Positions 1 to 7,577 of a stretch of 8,299 bases of DNA are shown here, one piece after another. The first letter of the stretch is position 1; the number at the start of each line of letters is the position of its first letter. The notes below the pieces were generated by a model. The model was not told where the DNA came from. It made no database searches and worked only from the letters and a program-made list of their open reading frames with translations. The stretch covers positions 1-8,299 of the forward strand of contig CANGEZ010000077.1 of the NCBI GenBank assembly GCA_947452875.1, given 5' to 3'. This DNA comes from Chitinophagaceae bacterium (lineage in GTDB: Bacteria; Bacteroidota; Bacteroidia; Chitinophagales; Chitinophagaceae). The position numbers and the translations under genes were made by a program.

Positions 1-1407
1 GCCATTTTAAAAACACATAAAGATTCTCCAAGAGTGTTGTTGAGTAATTCTCAATTGGTACCTAATTGGGCCAACTGGAAACATTTTGACGAATTGGAGA
101 AAAAAGGATTAATGATGTATGGTCAGATGACTGCTGGAAGCTGGATTTATATCGGAAGCCAAGGCATTGTTCAAGGAACTTATGAAACATATGGTTCAGC
201 AGCTACCAAACATTTTGGCGGGTCTTTAAAAGGAACCTTGAATGTAACCGCCGGCTTAGGTGGAATGGGCGGCGCTCAACCACTTGCCATAACGATGAAT
301 GAAGGTGTGGCATTGGTTGCAGAGGTTGAAGAATGGCGAATTGATAAAAGATTGGAAACAAGATATCTAGATGAAAAATATACAAATATCGATGAAGCCA
401 TTGACAAAGCATTGCAATACAAAGCTGAAGGCAAGGCCGTTAGTATTGGTGTGTTGTGTAATGCAGTTAACTTACTACAACGCTTAATCGAAAGACATAT
501 CGTACCGGATACATTGACTGATCAAACTAGTGCTCATGATCCTTTAATTGGCTACATCCCTCATCATTTAAGCAATGAAGAAGCGAATGTGTTGCGTACT
601 GAAAATCCGGATGAGTATATTAAAATGAGTTACGAAAGCATGCGTAAACATGTTGAACTCATGCTTGAATTGCAAAAAATGGGAGCTATAACTTTTGATT
701 ATGGAAACAATATAAGAGCAAGGGCTAAAGAGAATGGTTTGGAAAATGCTTTTGATTTTCCAGGGTTTGTTCCTGCTTACATACGTCCATTATTCTGCGA
801 AGGAAAAGGGCCTTTTAGATGGGCAGCATTAAGCGGAGACCCTGATGATATCAGAGTGACTGATGAATTGATGATGGAATTATTCCCTGAAAATACCGGT
901 ATGATTCGCTGGATGAAAATGGCAAAAGAAAAAATTGCTTTCCAGGGTTTACCTGCCAGAATATGCTGGATTGGACAAGGAGAAAGAGAAAAAGCTGGAT
1001 TGGCTTTTAATGAATTGGTAAGAACGGGTAAAGTAAAAGCACCGATTGTAATAGGAAGAGATCATTTGGATACGGGTTCTGTGGCAAGTCCAAATCGTGA
1101 AACCGAAGCTATGCTCGATGGCAGTGATGCTGTAGCAGATTGGCCTATTTTAAATGCATTGGTAAATACTGCAGGCGGTGCGAGTTGGGTGTCTTTACAT
1201 CACGGCGGTGGAGTAGGCATGGGTTACAGCATTCATGCAGGCATGGTAATCGTTGCTGATGGAACGGATGATGCTGCTAAAAGATTAGGACGTGTTTTAA
1301 GAAATGATCCAGGCATGGGCGTTATTCGTCACGCTGATGCAGGTTATGAATTGGCTCAAAAAACAGCAACAGCACATCATTTGGATATTAAAGAAAGACT
1401 GAAATAA
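1..1407 (+). CDS. hutU: Urocanate hydratase (urocanase), 5'-truncated by the window edge
   Basis: This enzyme adds water to urocanate to give 4-imidazolone-5-propionate, the second step of histidine degradation; it is cytosolic and uses tightly bound NAD+ as an electrophile. The reading frame is open from base 1, and the first visible residues (AILKTHKDSPRVLLSNSQL) already match the family interior, so the GTG at 34 is not the start. Counting from the first visible codon, landmarks are YGQMTAGSWIYIGSQGI (about 40-56), the glycine-rich GLGGMGGAQP of the NAD-binding region (85-94), TDQTSAHDP (173-181), FDYGNN (232-237), GLPARICW with Cys322, and GRDHLDTGSVASPNRETEA (from 352). Cys322 corresponds to the essential Cys410 of the roughly 557-residue Pseudomonas putida enzyme, so about 88 residues are missing and the full protein would be of the usual bacterial length. 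No frameshift is visible. The rest of a hut cluster, if present, lies to the left; this gene ends the transcription unit at a terminator. Confidence 0.97.
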   Translation, partial: AILKTHKDSPRVLLSNSQLVPNWANWKHFDELEKKGLMMYGQMTAGSWIYIGSQGIVQGTYETYGSAATKHFGGSLKGTLNVTAGLGGMGGAQPLAITMNEGVALVAEVEEWRIDKRLETRYLDEKYTNIDEAIDKALQYKAEGKAVSIGVLCNAVNLLQRLIERHIVPDTLTDQTSAHDPLIGYIPHHLSNEEANVLRTENPDEYIKMSYESMRKHVELMLELQKMGAITFDYGNNIRARAKENGLENAFDFPGFVPAYIRPLFCEGKGPFRWAALSGDPDDIRVTDELMMELFPENTGMIRWMKMAKEKIAFQGLPARICWIGQGEREKAGLAFNELVRTGKVKAPIVIGRDHLDTGSVASPNRETEAMLDGSDAVADWPILNALVNTAGGASWVSLHHGGGVGMGYSIHAGMVIVADGTDDAAKRLGRVLRNDPGMGVIRHADAGYELAQKTATAHHLDIKERLK

Positions 1408-1424
1408 AATCAGTACTTTTTTAT

Positions 1425-1466
1425 AAATAAAATAGCCATGGCAAACATACCATGGCTATTTTATTT
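1425..1466. terminator. Two-way intrinsic terminator between hutU and the beta-barrel gene
   Basis: A perfect 17-bp inverted repeat (1425-1441 against 1450-1466) encloses an 8-nt loop. The inner stem is AGCCATGG/CCATGGCT and the outer stem is A/T-rich, so the transcript from either strand ends in a U-rich tail after a hairpin. It lies 17 bp after the hutU stop and 9 bp from the stop of the convergent gene, so one structure can serve both. Confidence 0.85.
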
Positions 1467-1475
1467 GGAATAAAT

Positions 1476-2159
1476 TTAGAAATTGATTCCTAATCCTAAA
1501 TTCATGTCCAACACACTCATATTTTGTTCCACTTTTACAAATTGTTCAGTTCCACCATTTGTAAATGGACCAAAATTCCAGCTTGGTTTCATGTGGTTGT
1601 AATAAATGTTTGTAAACAAACAAGTACTTTCATTGATGTTATAACGCAGTGCTGTTCCATATTGCCAGGTAAAAGCTTCATTCCATTTCTCATTAGTAAT
1701 TTGCGTATTAGACAAACTAAATACAGGAGAATTGGCTTCTGCAACACCAGCCATCAATTTGATATCCAGCATAACTTTATCAGATAAATTAACCGTTGCC
1801 ATTGGACCAGCAAGTATACCATAGTATTGATAATGATCTACTGACAAATTGGGATTATTGATATCTTTTTTAATTTCATCTATATTCAATTTGTGTCTCG
1901 AATAAATAATTGTGGATGTTAATCCAAAATTTTTATCAGCTTGATAATTGAAATTCAAATTTAAATTGTAACCAAATCTAGCGTAACCAGATTGAGGTTG
2001 GTTGATATCTTTTTTTTCATATTTGCCAACGGGAAATGATGGCCCACCAGTTAGCGCTATTACAAATTTTTTGTCTGATTTTGTTTTACTGGTTAATTGC
2101 GCAAAACTAATAATGCTAGTCAGCATCAGTAGTGAAATAATAAACAGTTGTTTTTTCAT
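1476..2159 (-). CDS. Small outer-membrane beta-barrel protein of unknown function
   Basis: The product has 227 residues. It opens with a Sec signal peptide: MKKQ, a hydrophobic stretch to residue 18, and likely cleavage after SFA at position 20, leaving Gln at the mature N-terminus. The rest shows alternating hydrophobic/polar segments typical of membrane beta strands, roughly at residues 32-39, 60-72, 78-88, 110-122, 129-140, 164-176, 179-189 and 205-226, which suggests about eight strands. It ends LGLGINF, with the terminal phenylalanine used in outer-membrane barrel assembly. This resembles the PorT/OmpW-like barrels common in Bacteroidota, but no specific substrate or partner can be named. 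A lone Cys180 lies in a predicted strand. The ATG is preceded by a T/A-rich leader with no Shine-Dalgarno. A weak TAGTTTTA box at 2196-2203 could be the -7 element, but its upstream partner is poorly spaced. It is convergent with hutU and divergent from the next gene. Confidence 0.8.
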   Translation of the reverse strand: MKKQLFIISLLMLTSIISFAQLTSKTKSDKKFVIALTGGPSFPVGKYEKKDINQPQSGYARFGYNLNLNFNYQADKNFGLTSTIIYSRHKLNIDEIKKDINNPNLSVDHYQYYGILAGPMATVNLSDKVMLDIKLMAGVAEANSPVFSLSNTQITNEKWNEAFTWQYGTALRYNINESTCLFTNIYYNHMKPSWNFGPFTNGGTEQFVKVEQNMSVLDMNLGLGINF

Positions 2160-2285
2160 GTTGATTTTTTTTAGTGTAAGAATTTATTTACGATGTAAAA
2201 CTATCTTCTAAGGATTTCAATAAAAATGATGAAGAATATAATTGTAATTGAGTTCGGTCATCCGCAAAAAGTGGATTTGTCATAC

Positions 2286-2299
2286 TGATTCGAATCATA
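2286..2299. promoter_or_regulatory. 12-bp palindrome with adjoining half-site, possible operator
   Basis: TGATTCGAATCA (2286-2297) is a perfect 12-bp palindrome inside the divergent spacer, 127 bp before the barrel gene's start and about 90 bp before the helical-protein gene's start. The 14-mer TGATTCGAATCATA recurs with one mismatch at 7616-7629. A regulator-binding role is inference; no known consensus was matched. Confidence 0.3.
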
Positions 2300-2387
2300 G
2301 CCTTAATGAATTATTGTCATTTTAAAGAGATTGATTTCTGAATAACATTTGCATCGTAACACCATCATTCAATCCAAACGAAAAATT

Positions 2388-2768
2388 ATGACATACACTA
2401 ATTCTTACTACATGGTAAACAAGCATCAGCAGTTAATAAAAATTGTAAACTTTTACGAAAAGCAAATCGAAGTTTTAGATGATATGCTTGAGGAAATAAC
2501 ATCGAGATATAAAACGGCTACATCTTTTTCAGAAAAAGAGCATTTTCATAAAAGGTTTGTTGAAAAACAAAAGCTAATTAATGAATTAAAAAATGAAATC
2601 AATTCAAACAACTATTTACTGACAAATGACATCGTACAAAATCAAGGAAGGATGACAGATATGTTTGTACATCAAAACAAACAAATTGAAGAAGACGTGG
2701 TTTTGTTTGAAAAAGAAGTGAACGCTTTAAGCAAAGACTTTAAAACGTATTTACTTGAGAAATTGTAA
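2388..2768 (+). CDS. Short charged helical (probable coiled-coil) protein, unknown function
   Basis: I do not recognise this 126-residue protein. It has no signal peptide or membrane segment and is probably cytosolic. It is rich in Glu, Lys, Gln and Asn, and contains no proline, cysteine or tryptophan, which fits an almost continuous set of helices. Likely helical blocks are residues 9-35 (heptad-like spacing around LIKIVNFYEKQIEVLDDML), 42-70 (KRFVEKQKLINELKNEI), and 82-124 (a Met/Gln region, then VVLFEKEVNALSKDFKTYLLEKL). The ATG at 2388 follows an A-rich leader (AAACGAAAAATT), the usual situation in this phylum. An in-frame TTG at 2349 would add 13 residues but is an unlikely start, and an ATG at 2412 is a weaker alternative. 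A TAACATTTG sequence at 2343-2351 resembles a -7 box with one extra spacer base. The gene stands alone: divergent from the barrel gene, and closed by a terminator 24 bp after its stop. Confidence 0.72.
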   Translation: MTYTNSYYMVNKHQQLIKIVNFYEKQIEVLDDMLEEITSRYKTATSFSEKEHFHKRFVEKQKLINELKNEINSNNYLLTNDIVQNQGRMTDMFVHQNKQIEEDVVLFEKEVNALSKDFKTYLLEKL

Positions 2769-2791
2769 GAGATTATACTCCTTTGAAAACT

Positions 2792-2823
2792 AAAAAGTCG
2801 CCCAGTTTTTGGACGACTTTTTT
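2792..2823. terminator. Two-way intrinsic terminator between the helical-protein and lipoprotein genes
   Basis: AAAAAGTCG (2792-2800) pairs perfectly with CGACTTTTT (2814-2822). A further CC/GG pairing follows across one mismatch, around a loop of about 8 nt. A six-T run ends the plus strand, and the leading A-run gives a U-tail on the minus strand. It lies between two convergent stops (2768 and 2842) and can serve both genes. Confidence 0.85.
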
Positions 2824-2841
2824 ATAGAATGAGCTATAAGA

Positions 2842-3843
2842 TTATTGCAATTTTGCCAACCACAAAGATGCATTCATGAATTGAGCGATGTGCGTATTTG
2901 TAGTTAATCCCCAACTTTGATATAAAGTATTTCCAGTACCACCTGTTCCATCATCCATTGGAGAACTGTCTGTAACGCAGTAAACACGACCTGTACCATA
3001 AGTTGATGCAGCAGCCATTACTTTGGTGGTAGACGTTTGAGCAGTGCTATTTTGCCAGAATAAACCTTGAACTGTTGCATTTGCAGTTGGTTGTAACGAA
3101 AGGGTAGCGCCATTATGGAAATCCAATTTTGATACTAAACCAGACAGGCCATTTATTAATGGATTTGTTGAGCTGTTGCTACGAACATTAGTACTTAATT
3201 GAGTAATGTCGGTTAATTCAAATGTGAAACCAAAGGGATTGGTAACTACACCATTTGAACTCATCAGATCATTCCAAATAGCAGGAGAATCCCATCCGTC
3301 ATTGTTTCTGTCAGATAAAGTATGATCACCAATCATGAATAAACCACCACCATTTTGAACGAACGATAAAATAGCTTGTTTTTCTGCAGTTGTAAATCTG
3401 ATATTAGGTTCATCAACAACAAAAACATCATAGTTTTTCAAGTCTTGAGCGTTTGTTGTAACACCATAAGTGATCAAACCTGTAGAAGGTAAAGTTTCAA
3501 CTAGTTGTCCTTGTTTGGCTAATGCAATACCCCAACTAGATAAAGCTCCCGTCCAATAAGTGACAGCTGTGGTTGAAGTTACTGTAGATTGCAATGGAGT
3601 TGGAATTCTTTGTGGATTATTGTTGTCTTGGTCAATTACCCAATCTGCATTTCCAGCAGTTTCTGCCTGAGAGGCATCAAAAAGGAATTTTTTAACGGCA
3701 AGGGCATTATTTGTGTTTTGACCTTTAACAGGAACTACAACAGTTGAATTATTATCAGTCACTAAACTTGTTTCTGATTGTTTTGAACAAGAAAGTAATA
3801 CAATTGAAATAGCGAATACAGTAGATAATTTTCTGAGATTCAT
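2842..3843 (-). CDS. Secreted lipoprotein with glutamine-amidotransferase-like (ThuA/DUF4350/IFT52-type) region
   Basis: The product has 333 residues. The N-terminus MNLRKLSTVFAISIVLLSC is a lipoprotein signal with the lipobox LLSC, giving lipidated Cys19. The next residues (SKQSET) lack the acidic or glycine-rich surface-export signals known in some Bacteroidota, so the side on which it is displayed is uncertain. A Ser/Thr/Asn-rich linker runs to about residue 50. A Rossmann-like region follows: GNADWVIDQD (64-73), a strand ending DVFVVDEPN (139-147), then NGGGLFMIGDHTLSDRNNDGWDSPAIWND (164-192, written here as its key run), and a late strand GRVYCVTDSSPMDDG (285-299). This strand/Gly-rich-turn order resembles the class I glutamine-amidotransferase-like fold. 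I see no nucleophilic Cys in the usual elbow, so it is probably not an amidotransferase. The Asp/His/Asn cluster at 173-185 could bind metal or sugar; that is inference. The ATG follows an A-run with no Shine-Dalgarno. The gene is monocistronic. Confidence 0.75.
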   Translation of the reverse strand: MNLRKLSTVFAISIVLLSCSKQSETSLVTDNNSTVVVPVKGQNTNNALAVKKFLFDASQAETAGNADWVIDQDNNNPQRIPTPLQSTVTSTTAVTYWTGALSSWGIALAKQGQLVETLPSTGLITYGVTTNAQDLKNYDVFVVDEPNIRFTTAEKQAILSFVQNGGGLFMIGDHTLSDRNNDGWDSPAIWNDLMSSNGVVTNPFGFTFELTDITQLSTNVRSNSSTNPLINGLSGLVSKLDFHNGATLSLQPTANATVQGLFWQNSTAQTSTTKVMAAASTYGTGRVYCVTDSSPMDDGTGGTGNTLYQSWGLTTNTHIAQFMNASLWLAKLQ

Positions 3844-3861
3844 AGATTTTTTTTTAGGACG

Positions 3862-3890
3862 TAAAAGTAAATAAAATAATATAGTTCAAA
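3862..3890 (-). promoter_or_regulatory. Candidate Bacteroidota-type promoter of the lipoprotein gene
   Basis: Read on the minus strand, TTTG (3890-3887), 17 bp, then TACTTTTA (3869-3862) matches the phylum's -33 TTTG and -7 TAnnTTTG pattern except for the final base. A start about 7 nt further on would leave a leader of only some 10-15 nt before the ATG at 3843. AT-rich sequence makes chance matches easy. Confidence 0.4.
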
Positions 3891-4011
3891 GAAATATTAG
3901 AGTTGATTTTTTTAATTTAATTGAAACTATAGAATGTAGTAATAATTTTAATTGTAAACTAATACTAATCAAGTATTTAATGCTTTTCATAAAGTTAAAT
4001 TCATTATTATA

Positions 4012-6504
4012 ATGAGCTCAACATTTAATAAAAATGGACTTTCAGATGAAGAAGTTAAAGATAGAATTGAAAAATATGGGAACAATAGCCTTGTTTTTAA
4101 GCAAGACAGGGTTTTACTTGATGTGTTTAAAGGGATAGTTTCAGAGCCCATGTTTATCATTTTACTGATTACTTGTATCATATATTTTTCTGTGGGGCAA
4201 CAAAAAGAAGGTATAATCATGATGATTTCACTTTTTATTGTTGCGGGCATTTCTTTTTTCCAGGATTACAGAAGCAGAAACGCAGTAAAGGCTTTACAAA
4301 AAATTTCACAGGCAAAAGCTAAAGTGAAAAGAAACGGATTATTTAAAGCTATTGATGTTGATGAAATTGTATTAGGTGATTTGTTGATTCTTGAAGAAGG
4401 TGAAATTGTAGCAGCCGATGGATTGATTGTAAAAGCAAGTGATTTTTCTTTGAACGAATCGATTCTTACTGGCGAAGCTTTCCCTGTTTCAAAATCAGCA
4501 ACTGATAATGCAGAAGTTTATAGAGGGACAATGGTAGTTACCGGAAGCGCAATGGTTATTGTAAATGCTGTTGGTGCTAAAACTAAGTTTGGCAAAATCG
4601 GGGTTTCATTAACAACTATCCAGATTCCTAAGACCCCTTTGCAAAAACAGATTCATGATTTTATTAAGTACATGGTTGGAATTGGATTTGTAGCTTTTTT
4701 ACTGATTGTTTTTTTGAATTATTATCAATCTCATGATCTCATTAAGTCATTTTTAAATGGTTTAACCTTGGCGATGAGTATACTGCCTGAAGAGATACCA
4801 GTTGCATTCAGTACTTTCCAGGCATTGGGTGCTTATAGATTATTAAAGAAAAACAATATCATTGTTAAGCAACCGCAATATGTAGAAACACTTGGAGCCG
4901 CAACCGTAATATGTGCAGACAAAACTGGCACCCTCACTCAAAATAAAATGAGTATTTCTGGAATTTATGATTTTGAAAATCGGAAACAATTTTCATTTGA
5001 AAATATTCATGAGGAGCCCATTAAAATTATAGAATATGCCATGTGGAGTAGTGAAGTAAATCCATTCGATCCAATGGAAAAAACAATACATGAATTATAC
5101 ACGACAATAACTACAGCGGATAAACGAAAGCTATTTACTCAAATTCATGAATATCCATTAGGAGGGAAACCTCCATATATGACGCATATTTTTTCTGATG
5201 GCAATGAATTTATAATTGCGGCTAAAGGTGCTCCTGAAGCGATAGCGCGTCAAAGTAATGTAAATGAAATTAATTTAAAATTGATTCTAGATCAGGTACA
5301 TGAATTTGCTCAAAAAGGATATCGTGTACTAGCAATAGGAGCAGGTAAATGGCCGACATCAAAATGGCCGGTAGTTCAAGAAGAATTTAATTTTGAATTC
5401 CTCGGCTTAATTGCTTTTCAAGATCCACCGAAAGAAAATATGATTGCTGCCATCAAGCAATTTCATCAAGCAGGTATCTCATTGAAAATGATAACTGGTG
5501 ATTTTCCAGAAACCGCTTTGGCCATTGCCTCACAAATTGGGTTAACTGAAAACAAGGAAGTATTAACTGGTAATGAGATCTTGTCTTATGACAATAATAC
5601 ACTGAAGGATAAAGTGAAAAGCGTTGACATTTTTGCCAGAATGTTTCCCGAAGCAAAGTTGAAAGTTATTGAGGCTTTGAAAGAAAATGGCGAAGTGGTT
5701 GCTATGACAGGCGATGGGGTGAATGACGGCCCAGCGTTAAAATCAGCTCATATTGGAATTGCTATGGGCACACGTGGGAGCGAAGTTGCTAAATCTGCAG
5801 CCGCTTTGATTTTAACTGATGATGATTTATCGCACATGGTAGACGCCGTTGCCGCAGGTAGAAAGATTTATGATAACCTCAAAAAAGCCATTCAATATAT
5901 CGTCTCCATACACATTCCTATCATTCTTATTGTCGCCTTACCATTGATACTGGCTTGGCGGTTTACAACAATTTTCACTCCTGTGCATGTTATTTTCCTT
6001 GAATTAATCATGGGCCCAACTTGTTCTATCATTTATGAAAATGAACCCATGGAGCCAGGAACGATGCAGCGAAAACCATTGATCATGGGAACTAGTTTTT
6101 TGTCATTCAAACAATTATCAATGAGTTTAATTCAAGGTTTAATCATTACAGCAGGTTGTTTGATTTTGGGTTTCTATTACATGGAAAATGAAGCTTCAAA
6201 CGAAACCGTTAGAACATTTATTTTTATTACACTACTATTCAGCAACATTTTTCTAACATTGATAAACAGATCTTTTAGGTATACAGTATTAAAAACAATT
6301 TTCTATAAAAACAATCTCGTTCTTCTTATCCTGCTATTTTCAGTTGTCATGATTTTTATGTTTTTGTTTTTGCCATACCTAAGAAATGTTTTCGGTTTAT
6401 CTGTTTTGTCATTTCGAGAAATAGTTGTTTGCATGTGTATTGCTTTGATGTCAACCGGCTGGGTAGAATTGTTTAAATTTTTCAGATACAGAAATCAACT
6501 TTAA
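4012..6504 (+). CDS. Cation-translocating P-type ATPase, ion uncertain (P2-like subfamily)
   Basis: This 830-residue inner-membrane pump forms an aspartyl-phosphate intermediate. An N-terminal cation-ATPase domain (GLSDEEVKDRIEKYGNN, 9-25) is followed by predicted M1-M2 (about 46-84) and the actuator with TGEA (153-156, usually TGES). M3-M4 (220-270) include PEEIP (259-263). The phosphorylation motif DKTGTLT has catalytic Asp303; a short nucleotide domain carries KGAPE (405-409); TGD is at 495-497 and the hinge GDGVNDGPAL begins at 567. M5-M10 (about 627-824) follow, giving ten helices. No heavy-metal N-terminal domain or CPC motif is present, so it is not a Cu/Zn-type P1B pump. Compared with the SERCA calcium pump, the M4 Glu is kept (Glu260), but the M5 ligands are replaced by His634 and Ile637. 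The M6 NLVTD becomes ELIMG (664-668), followed by PTCS. This marks a known but little-characterised bacterial branch often labelled calcium or magnesium ATPase, so a specific ion should not be assigned. The ATG at 4012 has no Shine-Dalgarno. Confidence 0.93.
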   Translation: MSSTFNKNGLSDEEVKDRIEKYGNNSLVFKQDRVLLDVFKGIVSEPMFIILLITCIIYFSVGQQKEGIIMMISLFIVAGISFFQDYRSRNAVKALQKISQAKAKVKRNGLFKAIDVDEIVLGDLLILEEGEIVAADGLIVKASDFSLNESILTGEAFPVSKSATDNAEVYRGTMVVTGSAMVIVNAVGAKTKFGKIGVSLTTIQIPKTPLQKQIHDFIKYMVGIGFVAFLLIVFLNYYQSHDLIKSFLNGLTLAMSILPEEIPVAFSTFQALGAYRLLKKNNIIVKQPQYVETLGAATVICADKTGTLTQNKMSISGIYDFENRKQFSFENIHEEPIKIIEYAMWSSEVNPFDPMEKTIHELYTTITTADKRKLFTQIHEYPLGGKPPYMTHIFSDGNEFIIAAKGAPEAIARQSNVNEINLKLILDQVHEFAQKGYRVLAIGAGKWPTSKWPVVQEEFNFEFLGLIAFQDPPKENMIAAIKQFHQAGISLKMITGDFPETALAIASQIGLTENKEVLTGNEILSYDNNTLKDKVKSVDIFARMFPEAKLKVIEALKENGEVVAMTGDGVNDGPALKSAHIGIAMGTRGSEVAKSAAALILTDDDLSHMVDAVAAGRKIYDNLKKAIQYIVSIHIPIILIVALPLILAWRFTTIFTPVHVIFLELIMGPTCSIIYENEPMEPGTMQRKPLIMGTSFLSFKQLSMSLIQGLIITAGCLILGFYYMENEASNETVRTFIFITLLFSNIFLTLINRSFRYTVLKTIFYKNNLVLLILLFSVVMIFMFLFLPYLRNVFGLSVLSFREIVVCMCIALMSTGWVELFKFFRYRNQL

Positions 6505-6507
6505 TAG

Positions 6508-6537
6508 TTCAAATAAAGACTGATTCATCTACTTTTG
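6508..6537 (+). promoter_or_regulatory. Candidate Bacteroidota-type promoter of the ABC ATPase gene
   Basis: TACTTTTG (6530-6537), followed by CGG, is an exact match to the -7 TAnnTTTG element. TTC (6508-6510), 19 bp upstream, is a one-mismatch version of the -33 TTG. It sits wholly in the 50-bp gap after the P-type ATPase stop and 17 bp before the ABC start, implying a very short leader and transcription independent of the upstream gene. Confidence 0.55.
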
Positions 6538-6554
6538 CGGTTCATATTTTTTAG

Positions 6555-7553
6555 ATGATGGATGTTGGTGCTATAATTGAAGTAAAAAACTTGCAGCTAA
6601 CTATGGCAGGCAATACCGCTGTTGATGGTATTAGTCATGTTTTTCAATTGAATAAAAATATTGGAATTGTAGGTGAAACGGGTTCCGGCAAAAGCAGTTT
6701 ACTTCGATTGATAGCAGGATTGGAACAACCCAATGAGGGAACTGTTTTTTTTAAAAACGAAAGGGTATTGGGTGCCAATGAAAAACTAATTCCTGGTCAT
6801 CCTAAAATTGCGTATTTAAGTCAGCATTATGAATTGAGAAACAATTATAGGATTGAAGAAATACTTTCTTACAACAATCTTATTGAAGACGAAGCCGCTA
6901 TTTCAATCTACAAACTTTGTGAAATTGACCATTTGTATAAAAGATGGTCGGATGAACTTTCCGGCGGTGAAAAGCAACGCGTGGCATTAGCATCTTTATT
7001 GACACAAGAACCTGAAGTTTTATTATTGGATGAGCCGTTTTCAAATCTTGACATCATTCATAAAAGGAAATTGCTGAGCTTATTAAGAAATATTCAAACA
7101 GCAACTGGAGTTTCTTTTATTACGGTTTCGCATGATGTGCAGGATATTCTTTCATGGTCGGACGAAATCATCATTTTGCAAAAAGGAAAAATCATCCAAA
7201 GCGGCACACCTGATAATTTATACCATCAACCGGTAAATGAATATTGCGCTGCGCTACTCGGAAATTATCAATTGCTGAGTACTTTTCATCAAACATTTTT
7301 AGAATTACCTGAAATCAAACCTGCTGATGCTGGCAAATCATTATTCATCAGACCTGGTTATTTTACAATTACCAATAACAAAGAAAAAGCCTTTAAAGGA
7401 ACCATCAAGAATATCGAATTTTTTGGAAACTATTACTTGATAGAAGTATTAATTGATAATACCAGTATCATGATTTCCTCTGCCACTATATCAAATTCAA
7501 TAGGAGAGGATGTTTTCTTGACTTCAAACATTGATAATCTCTGGTTTTTATAA
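6555..7553 (+). CDS. ABC transporter ATP-binding protein with TOBE-like tail (PotA/FbpC-like), no adjacent permease
   Basis: This 332-residue ATPase would power a membrane transporter from the cytosolic side. All nucleotide-domain motifs are intact: Walker A GETGSGKSS (40-48), Q-loop Gln90, signature LSGGEKQR (135-142), Walker B VLLLDEP (155-161), D-loop SNLD (163-166) and the switch His193. The C-terminal portion from about 262 (SLFIRPGYFTI, then FKGTIKNIEFFGNYYLIEVLID) has the beta-rich look of the TOBE domain that regulates PotA/FbpC/ModC-type importers. The protein resembles a form that recurs in Bacteroidota, with YLSQHYELRNNYRIEEILSY after the Q-loop. No permease or binding protein lies within the window on either side, so the substrate is unknown; polyamine, iron, molybdate or sulfate would all be guesses. 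Start: ATG 6555 or ATG 6558, separated by one codon; neither has a Shine-Dalgarno. It shares orientation with the upstream P-type ATPase but has its own promoter candidate. The nearest terminator is about 205 bp past its stop. Confidence 0.9.
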   Translation: MMDVGAIIEVKNLQLTMAGNTAVDGISHVFQLNKNIGIVGETGSGKSSLLRLIAGLEQPNEGTVFFKNERVLGANEKLIPGHPKIAYLSQHYELRNNYRIEEILSYNNLIEDEAAISIYKLCEIDHLYKRWSDELSGGEKQRVALASLLTQEPEVLLLDEPFSNLDIIHKRKLLSLLRNIQTATGVSFITVSHDVQDILSWSDEIIILQKGKIIQSGTPDNLYHQPVNEYCAALLGNYQLLSTFHQTFLELPEIKPADAGKSLFIRPGYFTITNNKEKAFKGTIKNIEFFGNYYLIEVLIDNTSIMISSATISNSIGEDVFLTSNIDNLWFL

Positions 7554-7577
7554 TCCCCAACAGACACAAATAAGTAG

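Noticed and set aside
34..36. GTG at 34 as the start of the urocanate hydratase gene
   Set aside because: The frame is open to base 1 and the upstream codons encode family-matching residues; about 88 N-terminal residues lie outside the window.
203..412. Minus-strand open frame inside hutU
   Set aside because: It is the antisense shadow of a strongly conserved enzyme gene and its translation looks random.
1858..2023. Repeated TTGATATCTTTTTT within the beta-barrel gene
   Set aside because: It only reflects two similar KKDIN peptide segments in likely loops; there is no sign of a mobile or functional DNA repeat.
2349..2351. TTG at 2349 as the start of the helical-protein gene
   Set aside because: The ATG at 2388 is a better codon with a typical A-rich leader, and the TTG overlaps a possible -7 promoter element.
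3987..4250. Minus-strand open frame overlapping the start of the P-type ATPase
   Set aside because: It overlaps a certain gene on the opposite strand, and the sequence has no recognisable features.
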